Origin: Anaeromyxobacter oryzae
GTDB taxonomy: Bacteria; Myxococcota; Myxococcia; Myxococcales; Anaeromyxobacteraceae
DNA: 64,000 nucleotides
Assembly (NCBI RefSeq): GCF_023169945.1
Contig: NZ_AP025591.1
Location: forward strand, 2,254,501 to 2,318,500
Direction: 5' to 3'
Positions within the stretch are counted from its first letter, which is position 1, and the number at the start of each line of letters is the position of its first letter. The position numbers and the translations under genes were made by a program. The notes under the pieces were generated by a model. The model worked only from the letters and a program-made list of their open reading frames with translations. It did no database searches and was not told the origin of the DNA. This document shows positions 1 through 8,444 of this stretch, one piece after another.

Positions 1-264
1 CTGTACCCGGTCGTCACGGAGCAGGGAGACCCCTACCAGCTGTTCCTGTGGTTCGACGGCGGCGCTTACCAGGTGGCGGTCGTCTCGCCCGAGATCGACC
101 CGGGCGCGGACCCGGAGGCGTGCCATCTCTTCCCCGGCGCGCGGCTGTGCCTCGGAAACGACCACGGCGGCGGCATGCCGACGCTCGAGGGCGCGTACGC
201 CCGGAGCGTCCTCTGGGCGAATGGGTTCAGCGCTTGGCGGCGGACGGGGCGCTTCCCATTCTGA
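1..264 (+). CDS. E2-like ubiquitin-conjugating fold protein (C-terminal part, cut by window edge)
   Basis: The reading frame is open from base 1 and ends in TGA at 262-264, giving 87 residues of a protein whose start lies outside the window. It carries HLFPGARLCLG followed about 35 residues later by the tail AWRRTGRFPF. A His-rich approach to LCL, then a Trp-rich helix ending in TG.(W/F)P, is the pattern I recall from prokaryotic E2-like domains that accompany JAMM and E1 proteins; the Cys in LCL would be the thioester cysteine. The small gene and the JAMM-E1 fusion follow within 5 and 8 bp, so the three look like one operon. Assignment rests on pattern memory and on context, not on an alignment. 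Confidence 0.55.
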   Translation: MYPVVTEQGDPYQLFLWFDGGAYQVAVVSPEIDPGADPEACHLFPGARLCLGNDHGGGMPTLEGAYARSVLWANGFSAWRRTGRFPF

Positions 265-268
265 ACCC

Positions 269-457
269 ATGGCCGAAATCGTCCTCGACCGTATCCAGTT
301 CCTGCTCCGCGAGAATCGCGAGCGTGGCGACGACCGCCCGCGCGGGCGTCCCCAGAAGATCTTCGTCGACCCGGGCGGGCGGATCCGCATCGGCGACACC
401 GTCCCGAACGACGACCGGCCCGGCCTCTCCGAGGTGCACCAGGCCGTGTTCGCGTAG
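269..457 (+). CDS. small protein (62 aa) in the E2/JAMM-E1 operon
   Basis: ATG at 269 begins 4 bp after the upstream stop and the frame ends at TAG 455-457. The product is a charged, soluble 62-residue protein with an N-terminal helix (AEIVLDRIQFLLREN), a basic Arg/Gly linker and a short strand-like segment (KIFVDPGGRIRIGD). I do not recognise the family. Its position between an E2-like gene and an E1 fusion makes it the only candidate in view for the modifier or an adaptor. It ends in Val-Phe-Ala, not the Gly-Gly of a mature ubiquitin-like protein, and has no clear beta-grasp pattern, so a modifier role is only a guess. The true modifier may lie left of the window. Confidence 0.6.
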   Translation: MAEIVLDRIQFLLRENRERGDDRPRGRPQKIFVDPGGRIRIGDTVPNDDRPGLSEVHQAVFA

Positions 458-465
458 GGCCCCCG

Positions 466-2283
466 TTGCTCGTCGTCGGCGACTGGGTGCTCCGCGACGT
501 CGAGCGCGACGTCGCCGCTCACGCGCCCGAGCGCGGCGGCGCGCTCCTCGGTCCGCGGCTTCGCCCGCTCGTCACGCGCTTCGTCGCGGATCCGGACGGC
601 GCGAGCACCGACGCCACCTGGGCCCCGTCCCGAGCCCTCGATGCCGCCGTGAAGACGCTCGAGCGCGAGGACGGCCTCGAGCTGAAGGGCGTCGTCCACT
701 CCCACCCGCCGCATCGGTCCGGTCCCTCGGAGCAGGACGTCCGCGAGCTCGCCCGCGGGCTCGAGCGGAACCCCCACCTGGCCTGTTACCTCGCGCCCGT
801 GGTCACCCGGGGCGCCGCGACTCCGCTCGCCGCGCACGAGGTCGCGCTGCCGTCGGGCCGGATCTCCTGGTTCGCCGCGTGGCGGGCGCCCGGGAACGGG
901 GCAGCGGTGCTGCCCTTCCCCCTGCGCGTGCTCCCGCTCCTCCGCGACCTCGAGCGCCTCGCGCACGCCCTCGGCGCCCGCGATCCCACCATGCTCCTCG
1001 CCGACGCGGGCGCGGGCCTCGCGCCGGCGGGGCGGCTCGCGCTGCCCGGCGGCCTCGCGCTCCTGGTCCTCGCCGGCGAGCACTACCCGGCCCAGCCGCC
1101 CGTCCTCCTCGCGACCCGCGGCGACGAGGTCGAGCAGCTCGAGATCTCCTGGCGGCTCTCGACGCCGGAGGACCAGCGGCTCCTCGACGGGACGCGCGCG
1201 GTCCTCGTCCCGCCGGGACCGTACCGGCGCGTCTTCGGCCCCCGCGACGGCGCCGCGCTCACGGCCGATCCGGAGAAGGCCGCCCTCGCCGGCTGGACCG
1301 CCCGCCTCGGCGGCGAGGCGCCGGAGGCAGCCGCAGCGGCGCTCCACGGGGCGCTCCTGGCGCGCGGCGCGGGCCTCCTCTCCGCGTCGCTGCGGAGCCG
1401 GCGCGTGCTCGTGGCGGGGCTCGGATCCGTGGGCTCGTACGTCGCGGAGCAGCTCGCGCGGAGCGGCGTCGGCGCGCTGTCGCTCCTCGACCCGGAGCGC
1501 GTCGAGGCGGCGAACCTCTCCCGGACCGCGTACGCGGCCGAGGACGTCGGGCGCTCGAAGACGGAGGCGCTCGCGAGACGGCTGCTCGCGATCGCGCCCG
1601 CGGCCGAGATCGCGCTCCACGCGAAGGCGGTCCAGGACCTCTCCCCCGGCGAGCTCGACGCGCTCGTTCGCGCCGCCGATCTCGTCGTGGCCGCGACCGA
1701 CGATCCCGCCGCGCAGCGCGCCCTCGACCGGTTCGCCTACGCGCGCGGGCGGCCGGCGCTCTTCGTGGGACTCTACGCGGGCGCAAACGGCGGCGAGGTG
1801 ATCCTGACGGTTCCGGAGCGGACCGCCTGCTACCTGTGCGCGACCCGGGCGCGCCACGCCGTCGAGCGAGGCGCCGGCGCGGTCGCGCGCGCGATCGACT
1901 ACGGCACCGGCAGGCTCGCCGGAGAGAGCGCGCTCGGCGCCGACATCCAGCACGTCGCGAGCGCGGCGGTGAAGCTCGCGCTGTCGCTGCTCCTGCCGGG
2001 CGGCAAGCTCGGCGCGCTCGCGGAGGCGGCGGTGGCGGAGGGCACGTCCTACCTCACGCTCTCGACCGTGCCGCGCTACTGGTTCTATCCGCAGGTCTTC
2101 GGCGACGTCCCCGGCCAGGGCGCGTTCCAGTCGGTCTGGCTGTCACCGGTCCGCGCCCCGGACTGCCCCGTGTGCGGGGCGGCCGCGGGCCGCGTGGAGC
2201 CGCTGGACGTCCCGCTCCGTGCGCCGTCGCGGGAGGCGCTCGCCGCGCTCCTCGCGGATGGCGACGGCGCCGCGCCCCGCTGA
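466..2283 (+). CDS. JAMM peptidase - E2-fold-like - ThiF/E1 fusion protein
   Basis: 605 aa from a TTG start at 466 (GTG at 487 is an alternative). Residues 1-140 form a JAMM/MPN metallopeptidase with all ligands visible: Glu22 in PERGGALLG, HSHPP at 78-82 and Ser88/Asp91 in PSEQD. Residues 150-260 look like an E2/RWD fold, with the HYPAQPPV signature at 206-213 but no Cys after it, so this part would be a non-catalytic E2 variant. Residues 310-510 are a ThiF/E1 adenylation domain: GLGSVGSY (318-325), Asp342, NLSR (350-353), Lys365, ATDDP (410-414). CYLC (455-458) and CPVC (567-570) form the usual zinc site. No separate thioester Cys is evident. One chain would thus process, bind and activate a ubiquitin-like modifier, alongside the upstream E2-like protein. 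Confidence 0.85.
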   Translation: MLVVGDWVLRDVERDVAAHAPERGGALLGPRLRPLVTRFVADPDGASTDATWAPSRALDAAVKTLEREDGLELKGVVHSHPPHRSGPSEQDVRELARGLERNPHLACYLAPVVTRGAATPLAAHEVALPSGRISWFAAWRAPGNGAAVLPFPLRVLPLLRDLERLAHALGARDPTMLLADAGAGLAPAGRLALPGGLALLVLAGEHYPAQPPVLLATRGDEVEQLEISWRLSTPEDQRLLDGTRAVLVPPGPYRRVFGPRDGAALTADPEKAALAGWTARLGGEAPEAAAAALHGALLARGAGLLSASLRSRRVLVAGLGSVGSYVAEQLARSGVGALSLLDPERVEAANLSRTAYAAEDVGRSKTEALARRLLAIAPAAEIALHAKAVQDLSPGELDALVRAADLVVAATDDPAAQRALDRFAYARGRPALFVGLYAGANGGEVILTVPERTACYLCATRARHAVERGAGAVARAIDYGTGRLAGESALGADIQHVASAAVKLALSLLLPGGKLGALAEAAVAEGTSYLTLSTVPRYWFYPQVFGDVPGQGAFQSVWLSPVRAPDCPVCGAAAGRVEPLDVPLRAPSREALAALLADGDGAAPR

Positions 2284-2291
2284 CGCCGCGC

Positions 2292-4211
2292 TCAGCGTCC
2301 CGGATCGGTCCCGGTGCCGGCGCCCGCGCCCGCGGTCTGCGCCTCTCCCCCGCGCTTCCCGTGCATGAGCTCGAGGACGGCCGAGTAGAGCCGGCGCCGC
2401 GACTCGTGCCGCTCATGGGCGCGGGTGATGTACCGGACGACGACCTCGATCCCGTTCCCGGTGGGGACGACGTGGATCCCCGGCACCGCCGAGAACGTCT
2501 GGACGCGGTACCGCGAGGCCGTCTTGCGCCACTCGGTCTCGGCGAGCTTCGCGTTGGCCTCGGTCTCGTGCTCGACGAGCTTCTGGACCCCGTCGATCAC
2601 CGGGTAGGGGTCGCGCCCGAGCGGGACGAGGAGCCGCAGCTCGTCCCACATCCACTGGCCGGACGTCGAGAAGTTGAAGTAGTGCCCCTCGATCGCGAAG
2701 GAGTTCACGAACGAGACGCGGCGGCCCGTGGGGTGGCCGGCGTCGTTCCAGCTGCCGGTCTCGAGCAGGACGGTGTGGAAGAGGCCGATCTCGACCACCT
2801 CGCCGCCGACGCCCTTGATCTCCACCCAGTCGCCCACCCGGATCCCGTTCCGGCCCATCAGGATGAACCAGCCGAAGAACGCGACGATGAAGTCCTTCAG
2901 GGCGACGGTGAGGCCGGCGCCGGCGAGGCCGAGCACGGTCGTCGCCTGGCCCGGGACCCCGAAGACGACGAAGAGCGCGAGGAGCAGCGTGATGATGTTC
3001 ACCGCGAGGCGCGCGACGGTCCGCAGCGTCTCCACCCGGAGCTTCTCGCGCTGCACGCCGCGGAAGAACCGGTCCACCACCTCGCCCGCCACGAACCCGA
3101 GCGAGAGCAGGGCGAGGAGCCCGAGCACGCCCCAGAGCAGCCGGTTGAGCGCGGCGCGGACGTGCCCCGCCACCACCGCCATCCACGCGCCGTAGGTGTC
3201 CGCGAGCTCCTGCAGGTCCTGGAGCCGGCGCCCCACCGCCGCGACCCGGCGCTGGTCGTCGCGGTACCGGGCGAGCGCCTTGACCGTCTCCTCCTTCCCG
3301 GCAGCGCCGTCGGCGCCAGCGCCGGACGCGACACGCGCGGCGGAGGCCTTCGCCGCCTCGCGCGCCGCCGCCTCGCGCTCCATCCGCGCCGTGAGCTCGA
3401 CCCGCCGCTTCGCCAGCCGCTCCACCCGCTCGGAGATGTCGCGCCGCGCCTCCGAGAGCTGCCGGTGCACGTCCCGGTGCCAGCTCCAGGCGCGGAAGCG
3501 CTCCACGACGCTGCTCGCCGGGCCGGCGACGGGCGCGGCGGCGACCGCCGGCCGCGGCTCCTTCTGGGCGGCGTCGTAGACCTCGCGCAGCCGCCGGATG
3601 CGCGCCTGCGGGTCGCCGCCGGCGCGCTGGAGGGCATCGCCCGCAGACGCGAGCTCGTCCTTGTCGAGCTCCAGCTCCGCGCGCGCGACCTCGAGCTGGT
3701 CCTGGACGGCCTCCCGGTCGCGCTCCGGCGCCGCGGCGAGCTTCGTCTCGAGCTCGCGAACCCGGGCCTGCGCCGCGTCCTGGGCCGCCTGCGCGGCGGC
3801 CCGGGTCTCGTCCAGCCTCTTCAGCTCGGGGGTCTGCTCCGGGGCGTTCTCCGTCGCGTCCCGGATCGCCACCACGAAGGCGAGGTCGAGCGCGTGGTCC
3901 GCGAGCCGCTCCGCCTGGCGAGACAGCTCCTGCTCCTCGGGCGTGTTCGCGAACGCGGAGAGCTGGCGAGCCGTCAGGAGCGGCCGCATGTCCACGAGCC
4001 GCTGCCGTCGCCCGGCCGGTGCGCCGGTACTCGGCGCCGCCGCGCCGCCCTGCGGCGGGGGGCTGCGCGGCGTCGCGCCGGCTCCGGCCGCGGGAGGCGC
4101 GCCCGGCGCCTCCTCCCGCGGCTCGCGCTCGCGGGTGAAGAAGAGCCCCGCGCCCGCCCCCGCCAGGAGGAGCACCAGCAGGATCAGGGTGACCCGTCGC
4201 GTCGCGCTCAC
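2292..4211 (-). CDS. MscS-family mechanosensitive channel with coiled-coil N-terminus
   Basis: About 639 aa from GTG 4211; a TTG at 4247 would add 12 residues, and neither has a good ribosome site. The N-terminus has a membrane anchor (VTLILLVLLLAGAGAGLFF), a Pro/Ala-rich linker and a long Ala/Glu/Arg coiled coil. The C-terminal half has three to four hydrophobic helices and the MscS core: an Ala/Gly-rich pore helix (GLAGAGLTVALKDF), then the beta domain GDWVEIKGVGGEVVEIGLF. It should open under membrane tension and release solutes on osmotic downshift. The long periplasmic coiled coil resembles large MscK-like members. It starts 8 bp from the convergent end of the E1 fusion gene. Confidence 0.85.
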   Translation of the reverse strand: MSATRRVTLILLVLLLAGAGAGLFFTREREPREEAPGAPPAAGAGATPRSPPPQGGAAAPSTGAPAGRRQRLVDMRPLLTARQLSAFANTPEEQELSRQAERLADHALDLAFVVAIRDATENAPEQTPELKRLDETRAAAQAAQDAAQARVRELETKLAAAPERDREAVQDQLEVARAELELDKDELASAGDALQRAGGDPQARIRRLREVYDAAQKEPRPAVAAAPVAGPASSVVERFRAWSWHRDVHRQLSEARRDISERVERLAKRRVELTARMEREAAAREAAKASAARVASGAGADGAAGKEETVKALARYRDDQRRVAAVGRRLQDLQELADTYGAWMAVVAGHVRAALNRLLWGVLGLLALLSLGFVAGEVVDRFFRGVQREKLRVETLRTVARLAVNIITLLLALFVVFGVPGQATTVLGLAGAGLTVALKDFIVAFFGWFILMGRNGIRVGDWVEIKGVGGEVVEIGLFHTVLLETGSWNDAGHPTGRRVSFVNSFAIEGHYFNFSTSGQWMWDELRLLVPLGRDPYPVIDGVQKLVEHETEANAKLAETEWRKTASRYRVQTFSAVPGIHVVPTGNGIEVVVRYITRAHERHESRRRLYSAVLELMHGKRGGEAQTAGAGAGTGTDPGR

Positions 4212-4287
4212 GCGCGGCAGCACACCACGAAGTCGCGGGAAGGCCAAGCGCGACGCGGCCGGGCGGGCGGCTGCCCGCCGATGCCCG

Positions 4288-4959
4288 TCACGCGGGCCGG
4301 CTCCGCGGCGCGGTCCGCACGGGCAGGTACAGGAGCAGGAACAGGAGGAAGCCCAGGACCTCTCCCCCGAGCAGGTACCACGGCCACGGGCCGAAGAGGT
4401 CGAGGAGCGTGGAGGACGCGGGCTTCTCCCGCAGGTACATGTAGTTCGTGCCGTACCGCGCGTCGAAGAGCCCGACGAGCGCCGCGTAGACGTTCACCCC
4501 GAGGAAGACCCGCCACCACGAATGGCGACGGGGCCGGAGGGCGCCGCTCCAGACGAGGAACAGGATCGCCGCGACGACGCTCCCGTGCGCCGCAAAGAAC
4601 TTCACGGCGGGGTAGGACGGGAAGGGCGCGCCCAGGTCGGGCGTGAGGACGGCCATCGACGAGCCCGCGAGCCCGACGTAGTAGACGGTGTCGAGCGCCC
4701 AGGCCCGCGGGGTCGCGAGCGTGTAGACCGTGAGCCACAGGGCGACGTCGCAGAGATCGAGCGGGAGGCCGTGCGGCGGCGCCACCCAGCCCCGCGCCGC
4801 CGCGTAGCCGTACCAGACGAGCTCGTTCGAGCCGATCGCCACCGCGAGGGCGACGCGGATCCGGCGGGCCGCCGGCGGCCGGCGGCGCGCCACGGCGGCG
4901 AGGAGGGCCGCGACGAGCGGGACCGCGACGACGATCGCGAGATGGACGGAGCGGTTCAC
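4288..4959 (-). CDS. TIGR02206/YwaF-like integral membrane protein
   Basis: 223 aa, GTG start at 4959 preceded by GAAGGGG. It has about six or seven transmembrane helices and conserved-looking polar motifs inside the membrane: SNELVWYGY, LPLDLCDVALWL and a GTNYMYLREKPASSTLLDLFGPWPWY segment near the C-terminus (read here in parts). The LPL.LC and NYMYL...P PWPWY pattern is that of the TIGR02206/YwaF family, of unknown function. It lies between MscS and a universal stress gene on the same strand, with 76 bp to MscS and 85 bp to USP, so cotranscription is possible. Confidence 0.75.
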   Translation of the reverse strand: MNRSVHLAIVVAVPLVAALLAAVARRRPPAARRIRVALAVAIGSNELVWYGYAAARGWVAPPHGLPLDLCDVALWLTVYTLATPRAWALDTVYYVGLAGSSMAVLTPDLGAPFPSYPAVKFFAAHGSVVAAILFLVWSGALRPRRHSWWRVFLGVNVYAALVGLFDARYGTNYMYLREKPASSTLLDLFGPWPWYLLGGEVLGFLLFLLLYLPVRTAPRSRPA

Positions 4960-5044
4960 GGCCCCTTCGCCCGGAGCATCGTCGCGAGGCTCCGGCCGGC
5001 GATCTCGACGGAGCGAGGTGCCCCGACCGCCGCGGCCCCGCCCG

Positions 5045-5470
5045 TCACGCCTTCCAGCTCGGGCGCACCGTGAGCACCGGGCACGGGGCGTTGCGCACGA
5101 CGCCCTCCGCGACCGATCCGGTGAGCATGTGCTCGCGATCCACCCGGCCGTGCGTGCCCATCACGATGAGGTCGAGGTCCTCGGCGGTCGCGAACTCCAC
5201 GATCGCGACGTCCGGCCTGCCGGCGGTGCGAGCCATCGTGGCGTGGGCCGCGCCGAGACCCTCCGCCTCCTGCTGCCAGCTCCGGAGCCTCTCCTCGACC
5301 GACCCGGACCGCGGCAGCTCCTCGGCGACCTTCGGGTTCGCGTCCACGTGCAGGAGCACGAGCTGCGCGCCGAGGCGGTGGCACAGGTCCGCGGCGACGC
5401 GCAGCCCTGCGCGCGCGGGCTCCGAGAAATCGACCGGACAGCAGATCCTCCTCCACTCGACTGCGGCCAT
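5045..5470 (-). CDS. universal stress protein (UspA family)
   Basis: 141 aa. The longer frame reaches 5620, but ATG 5470 has a good GGGAGGGG ribosome site and starts exactly at the first strand (WRRICCPVDFSEPA). The fold signature is complete: CPVDFSEP at the first strand, LVLLHVDA at the second, and the ATP-binding loop near the end, VMGTHGRVDREHMLTGSVAE, followed by VVRNAPCPVLTVR. The G-2x-G-9x-G(S) pattern predicts an ATP-binding USP. A 244-bp gap separates it from the divergent PEBP gene, which is room for promoters of both. Confidence 0.92.
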   Translation of the reverse strand: MAAVEWRRICCPVDFSEPARAGLRVAADLCHRLGAQLVLLHVDANPKVAEELPRSGSVEERLRSWQQEAEGLGAAHATMARTAGRPDVAIVEFATAEDLDLIVMGTHGRVDREHMLTGSVAEGVVRNAPCPVLTVRPSWKA

Positions 5471-5714
5471 GGCCCCTCCCGACCGTGGAGCGCTTCCCGC
5501 GTGCTCCGCAACCCCACGTATGATGTCGCGCCGAGGCGGCGCGCGGATCGGGGTCTCCGGAGTCGCCGGATCGGGTGTGCGCCGCGGCGGGTGCGACCGC
5601 CGCGACCGGGCCCCTTGCACGCGCCGTCGCTACGATCCCGACATGTCCCGCGCCTGGATCCCCTCCGCTCGCGGTTGCCCGGGCGGCTCCAGGTGACGCG
5701 GGGAAGGAGGAGCC

Positions 5715-6185
5715 ATGACGCTCGCGCTCCGGTCGCCGGCCTTCGCTCCCGGCGCCGAGATCCCTGCCGTGTACACCTGCGAGGGCAGCGATCGCTCGCC
5801 CGCGCTCGAGTGGTCGGGCGTCCCTGCCGGCACGAGGAGCCTCGCGCTGGTCGTCGACGATCCCGACGCGCCGGATCCGAGGGCGCCGAAGACGACCTGG
5901 GTCCACTGGGTGCTCTACGAGATCCCGCCCTCCGTGACGGGCCTCCCCGAGGGCGTGACCGACCTCCCGCCGGGCACGCGCGAGGGGCGGAACGACTGGC
6001 ATCGGACCGGCTACGGCGGACCCTGCCCGCCCATCGGCCGCCACCGCTACTTCTTCAAGCTGTACGCGCTCGACCGGACGCTGGGCGATCTCGGTACGCC
6101 GGCCAAGGCCAAGCTCGAGAAGGCGATGGAGGGGCACGTCCTCGCCCGCGCCGAGCTCATGGGCACCTACGAGAAGCGGCGCTGA
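5715..6185 (+). CDS. YbhB/YbcL-type Raf kinase inhibitor-like (PEBP) protein
   Basis: 156 aa with a strong ribosome site (GGAAGGAGGAGCC then ATG). Family motifs are all present: DDPDAPDP near residue 50, TWVHWVLYEIPP, and GRNDWHRTGYGGPCPP followed by GRHRYFFKLYALD. These line the ligand pocket of phosphatidylethanolamine-binding proteins. There is no signal peptide, so it is cytoplasmic. The bacterial members have no firmly known role. It is monocistronic and ends at an inverted repeat shared with the convergent gene. Confidence 0.92.
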   Translation: MTLALRSPAFAPGAEIPAVYTCEGSDRSPALEWSGVPAGTRSLALVVDDPDAPDPRAPKTTWVHWVLYEIPPSVTGLPEGVTDLPPGTREGRNDWHRTGYGGPCPPIGRHRYFFKLYALDRTLGDLGTPAKAKLEKAMEGHVLARAELMGTYEKRR

Positions 6186-6192
6186 GGCCGGC

Positions 6193-6219
6193 GCTGGGCT
6201 AGCCGGTGGCTAGCCCAGC
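6193..6219. terminator. perfect inverted repeat between convergent genes
   Basis: Twelve-base arms (GCTGGGCTAGCC and its complement) flank a 3-base loop, GGT. There is no T-run on either side. It sits 8 bp after the PEBP stop and 50 bp before the stop of the opposing gene, the usual place for a shared bidirectional terminator. Confidence 0.55.
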
Positions 6220-6268
6220 CACTCCGGCCGGGCGGCGATCGCCCGCGCCACGCCCACGTGTCGCACGG

Positions 6269-6874
6269 CTAGGTTCCCCGCGCGAGCAGCTCGTCGAGGA
6301 GCGCTCCGCCCGCGCGAAAGGCGCACCACCCGTCGCCGACGAGCACGTGCGCGATCCGCGGGTTCCGGGCTCGCACGCGCCTCACCGACTCGACCGCGGC
6401 GACGGGATCGCGGAGCTTCTGCGCGGGCAGGAGCGCGAGGGCATCGGCGCGTCCCGCGCGGACGAGATCGCCGAACAGCACCGTCGTGTCCTCGAGCACC
6501 AGCGCGAGCTCGCCCTCGGTCTTCGAGCCGTGCAGCTCGTGGACGCGCAGGCCGGGGAACGGCGCGTCGCCCTCTCCGAGCCACCCCGCGCACGCGAGCG
6601 GGAACCGCTCGCGCTCGCCCCGGGGCCCGAGCACCTTCGCGCCGGTCTCCGCCGCGAGCGCGGCCGCTCCCCTCGCGTGCTCCGAGTTCGTCAGCACGAT
6701 GAAGGCCAGGCCGCCCAGCTCGTCCAGATGCCGCCGATCGTGCGGCGCGAGGGGCAGCGGATCGAACGCGACGTTGCCGGCCGCGCGGACCCACAGGACG
6801 GAGTTGAAGTCCATGCGCCGCGCCTCGTCGTAGATCGACCAGGCGAGGAGATCGGGACGGTGGAGCTGCTTCAT
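6269..6874 (-). CDS. metallo-beta-lactamase-fold protein with altered metal motif
   Basis: 201 aa from ATG 6874, preceded by GGGGGA. The order of elements follows an MBL fold: an N-terminal strand pair (FNSVLWVRAAGNVAFDPLPL), DELGGLAFIVLTNSEHARGA, a GAKVLGPRGE segment, and LVLEDTTVLFGDLVR, where the Asp of FGD would be a metal ligand. The HxHxDH motif is replaced by TNSEHARG, so only one of its histidines remains. This is either a non-hydrolytic MBL relative or one with a different metal site. It faces the VOC gene across a 158-bp divergent gap. Confidence 0.65.
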   Translation of the reverse strand: MKQLHRPDLLAWSIYDEARRMDFNSVLWVRAAGNVAFDPLPLAPHDRRHLDELGGLAFIVLTNSEHARGAAALAAETGAKVLGPRGERERFPLACAGWLGEGDAPFPGLRVHELHGSKTEGELALVLEDTTVLFGDLVRAGRADALALLPAQKLRDPVAAVESVRRVRARNPRIAHVLVGDGWCAFRAGGALLDELLARGT

Positions 6875-7032
6875 GCGGACGTCCCCCGAGCTCACCCCGC
6901 CACGCGCGAGGTCGAGTGGCCCCATAGCGCCGCGGCGACCGCAACGCCCGCTTGCGCCCCGTCGAGGCCTCGATCCCGCCAACCGGCGGCGATAACGCCC
7001 GGCCACGCCGGATCCACCGGCAGGAGGACGCC

Positions 7033-7536
7033 ATGGCAGGAGTGCAACCGATCCCGAAGGGCATGCACACGCTCACGCCGAGCCTCGTCATCCGCGACTG
7101 CGCGAAGGCGATCGACTTCTACAAGCGCGCGCTCGGGGCGCAGGAGATCTCGCGGATGGCCGCGCCGGACGGGAAGAGCATCTGGCACGCCGAGCTGCGC
7201 ATCGGCGACTCGGTCGTGTTCCTGAGCGACGAGATGCCCGGGATGAGCCGTCCGGCGCCGACCGCCGACGCGCCGGTGCCGGTCACGATGTGGCTGTACG
7301 TGAACGACTGCGACGCCGCGTTCAAGAAGGCCACCGCCGCCGGCGCGAAGTCCCTGATGCCGCCCGCCGACATGTTCTGGGGCGACCGGTGCGCCGGGGT
7401 GTCGGATCCCTTCGGCTACGCATGGTCCTTCGCCACGCACCAGAAGGACATGACCGAGGAGGAGATGCGCCGGGCGGGCGAGGAGTTCGCGCGCTCGATG
7501 CGACAGCAGCAGCAGCCGCCGCAGCAGCACACGTGA
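7033..7536 (+). CDS. VOC (glyoxalase/PhnB-like) family protein
   Basis: 167 aa; ATG 7033 has the ribosome site CAGGAGG nine bases upstream and gives the typical start GMHTLTPSLVIRDCAKAIDFYKRALGAQE. Two beta-alpha-beta-beta-beta modules are visible, the second beginning at MWLYVNDCDAAFKKATAAG and ending DPFGYAWSFATH. It resembles PhnB/YdcJ-type VOC proteins of unknown substrate rather than glyoxalase I. The C-terminus has a Gln-rich tail (QQQQPPQQ). Confidence 0.9.
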   Translation: MAGVQPIPKGMHTLTPSLVIRDCAKAIDFYKRALGAQEISRMAAPDGKSIWHAELRIGDSVVFLSDEMPGMSRPAPTADAPVPVTMWLYVNDCDAAFKKATAAGAKSLMPPADMFWGDRCAGVSDPFGYAWSFATHQKDMTEEEMRRAGEEFARSMRQQQQPPQQHT

Positions 7537-7645
7537 CCGCAACCGGCGCCGACGCGGGCGTGCGGACCTCGCCGGTCCGCGCGTCCGCGCCCGCCTCGTC
7601 ACGCACGCCCATCGGCGCCGACCGACGAGCCGCCGACGCGTTCGC

Positions 7646-7888
7646 TCACTGCCGATCCTTGATGTCGCGGTGTCCCTCGGCGTGGGCGCAGTGTGCGCAG
7701 CAGTAGGTCTTCTTCGCCGGCGCCACCTCGACGCCGTGTCCGAGGATGCGGCAGCCGCAGTGATCGCACCTCGGGGCGAGCGCGTGGAACGCGCACTCGA
7801 AGCTGTCGAACACGTGCTGCTGTCCGCCCGCCGCGATGACCTTGAACGCCTTGTCGTACGCGTTCCCGCACACCTCGCAGCTCTCCAT
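7646..7888 (-). CDS. small cysteine-rich zinc-binding protein
   Basis: 80 aa from ATG 7888, with a strong AAGGAGGGGG ribosome site. Cysteines come in pairs: CEVC near the N-terminus, then [14 protein letters not shown] and [12 protein letters not shown]. The C-terminal half resembles bacterial metallothionein-like or treble-clef zinc proteins, in which Cys and His clusters hold zinc. The N-terminal part (C..CG.AYDKAF.V) looks like a second small zinc module. Function unknown; metal binding or protein contact is likely. Confidence 0.75.
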   Translation of the reverse strand: MESCEVCGNAYDKAFKVIAAGGQQHVFDSFECAFHALAPRCDHCGCRILGHGVEVAPAKKTYCCAHCAHAEGHRDIKDRQ

Positions 7889-8217
7889 GGCCCCCTCCTT
7901 GCCCTTCGCCGCCGGCCCGGCGCGCGACTGCGGCGGGTCGCCGGCGACGCCGGAACCGTAACCATGCGACCGCGGTTCGCGCCGACCCGCGCGCCTCCCC
8001 GGTGCCCCATCGCGTGCCCGGGAAGCGGCCCGGAGAGCGGTCATCGCGAGCGAGCGGTCGCTCCGGCTGGCGAGGCGCGGGCGACCATTCGGGGTCGCGC
8101 GCTCGACTTCTGCCGCGAATCCGCGTACACACGCACCTCCCCATCCCAACTCCGGGCCGGGACCGAGCGGCGTTCTTGTCCGCTCGCGTACACGAGAAGA
8201 AACGAGTTCGTTCAGTA
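7889..8217. promoter_or_regulatory. 329-bp divergent intergenic region with cold-shock leader
   Basis: No gene is seen here. It must hold the promoter of the Cys-rich protein and that of the cold-shock gene. The last 60 bases before the cold-shock ATG are less G+C-rich (AAGAAACGAGTTCGTTCAG), with no clear AGGAGG; a long untranslated leader would be typical for this family. Confidence 0.4.
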
Positions 8218-8421
8218 ATGGCTACCGGTACTGTGAAGTGGTTCAACGACGCGAAGGGCTTCGGCTTCATCACGCAGGACGGCGGCGGCGAGGATGTCTT
8301 CTGCCACCACACCGCCATCCAGGCCGATGGGTTCCGCTCCCTCGCCGAGGGCCAGAAGGTGGAGTTCGACGTGGCGAAGGGGCCGAAGGGCCTCCAGGCG
8401 GCGAACGTCCGCCCCCTCTAG
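8218..8421 (+). CDS. cold-shock protein (CspA family), copy 1
   Basis: 67 aa, single OB-fold cold-shock domain. RNP1 (KGFGFIT) and RNP2 (DVFCHHTAI) are intact. It binds single-stranded RNA or DNA and should act as an RNA chaperone. The protein differs at only about six positions from a second copy at 38082-38285, and the first 110 bases of the two genes are almost identical. It is monocistronic, ending at a strong hairpin. Confidence 0.96.
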   Translation: MATGTVKWFNDAKGFGFITQDGGGEDVFCHHTAIQADGFRSLAEGQKVEFDVAKGPKGLQAANVRPL

Positions 8422-8444
8422 GACCGCTTTCCTGAAGCGCCGAG

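Noticed and set aside
48..4646. A 1,532-aa plus-strand frame, and similar giant frames at 14505-19427, 14743-19449, 27089-31528 and 49520-53236.
   Set aside because: These Arg/Ala/Pro-rich frames cross several genes with recognised motifs in other frames. They stay open only because stop codons are rare at this G+C level.
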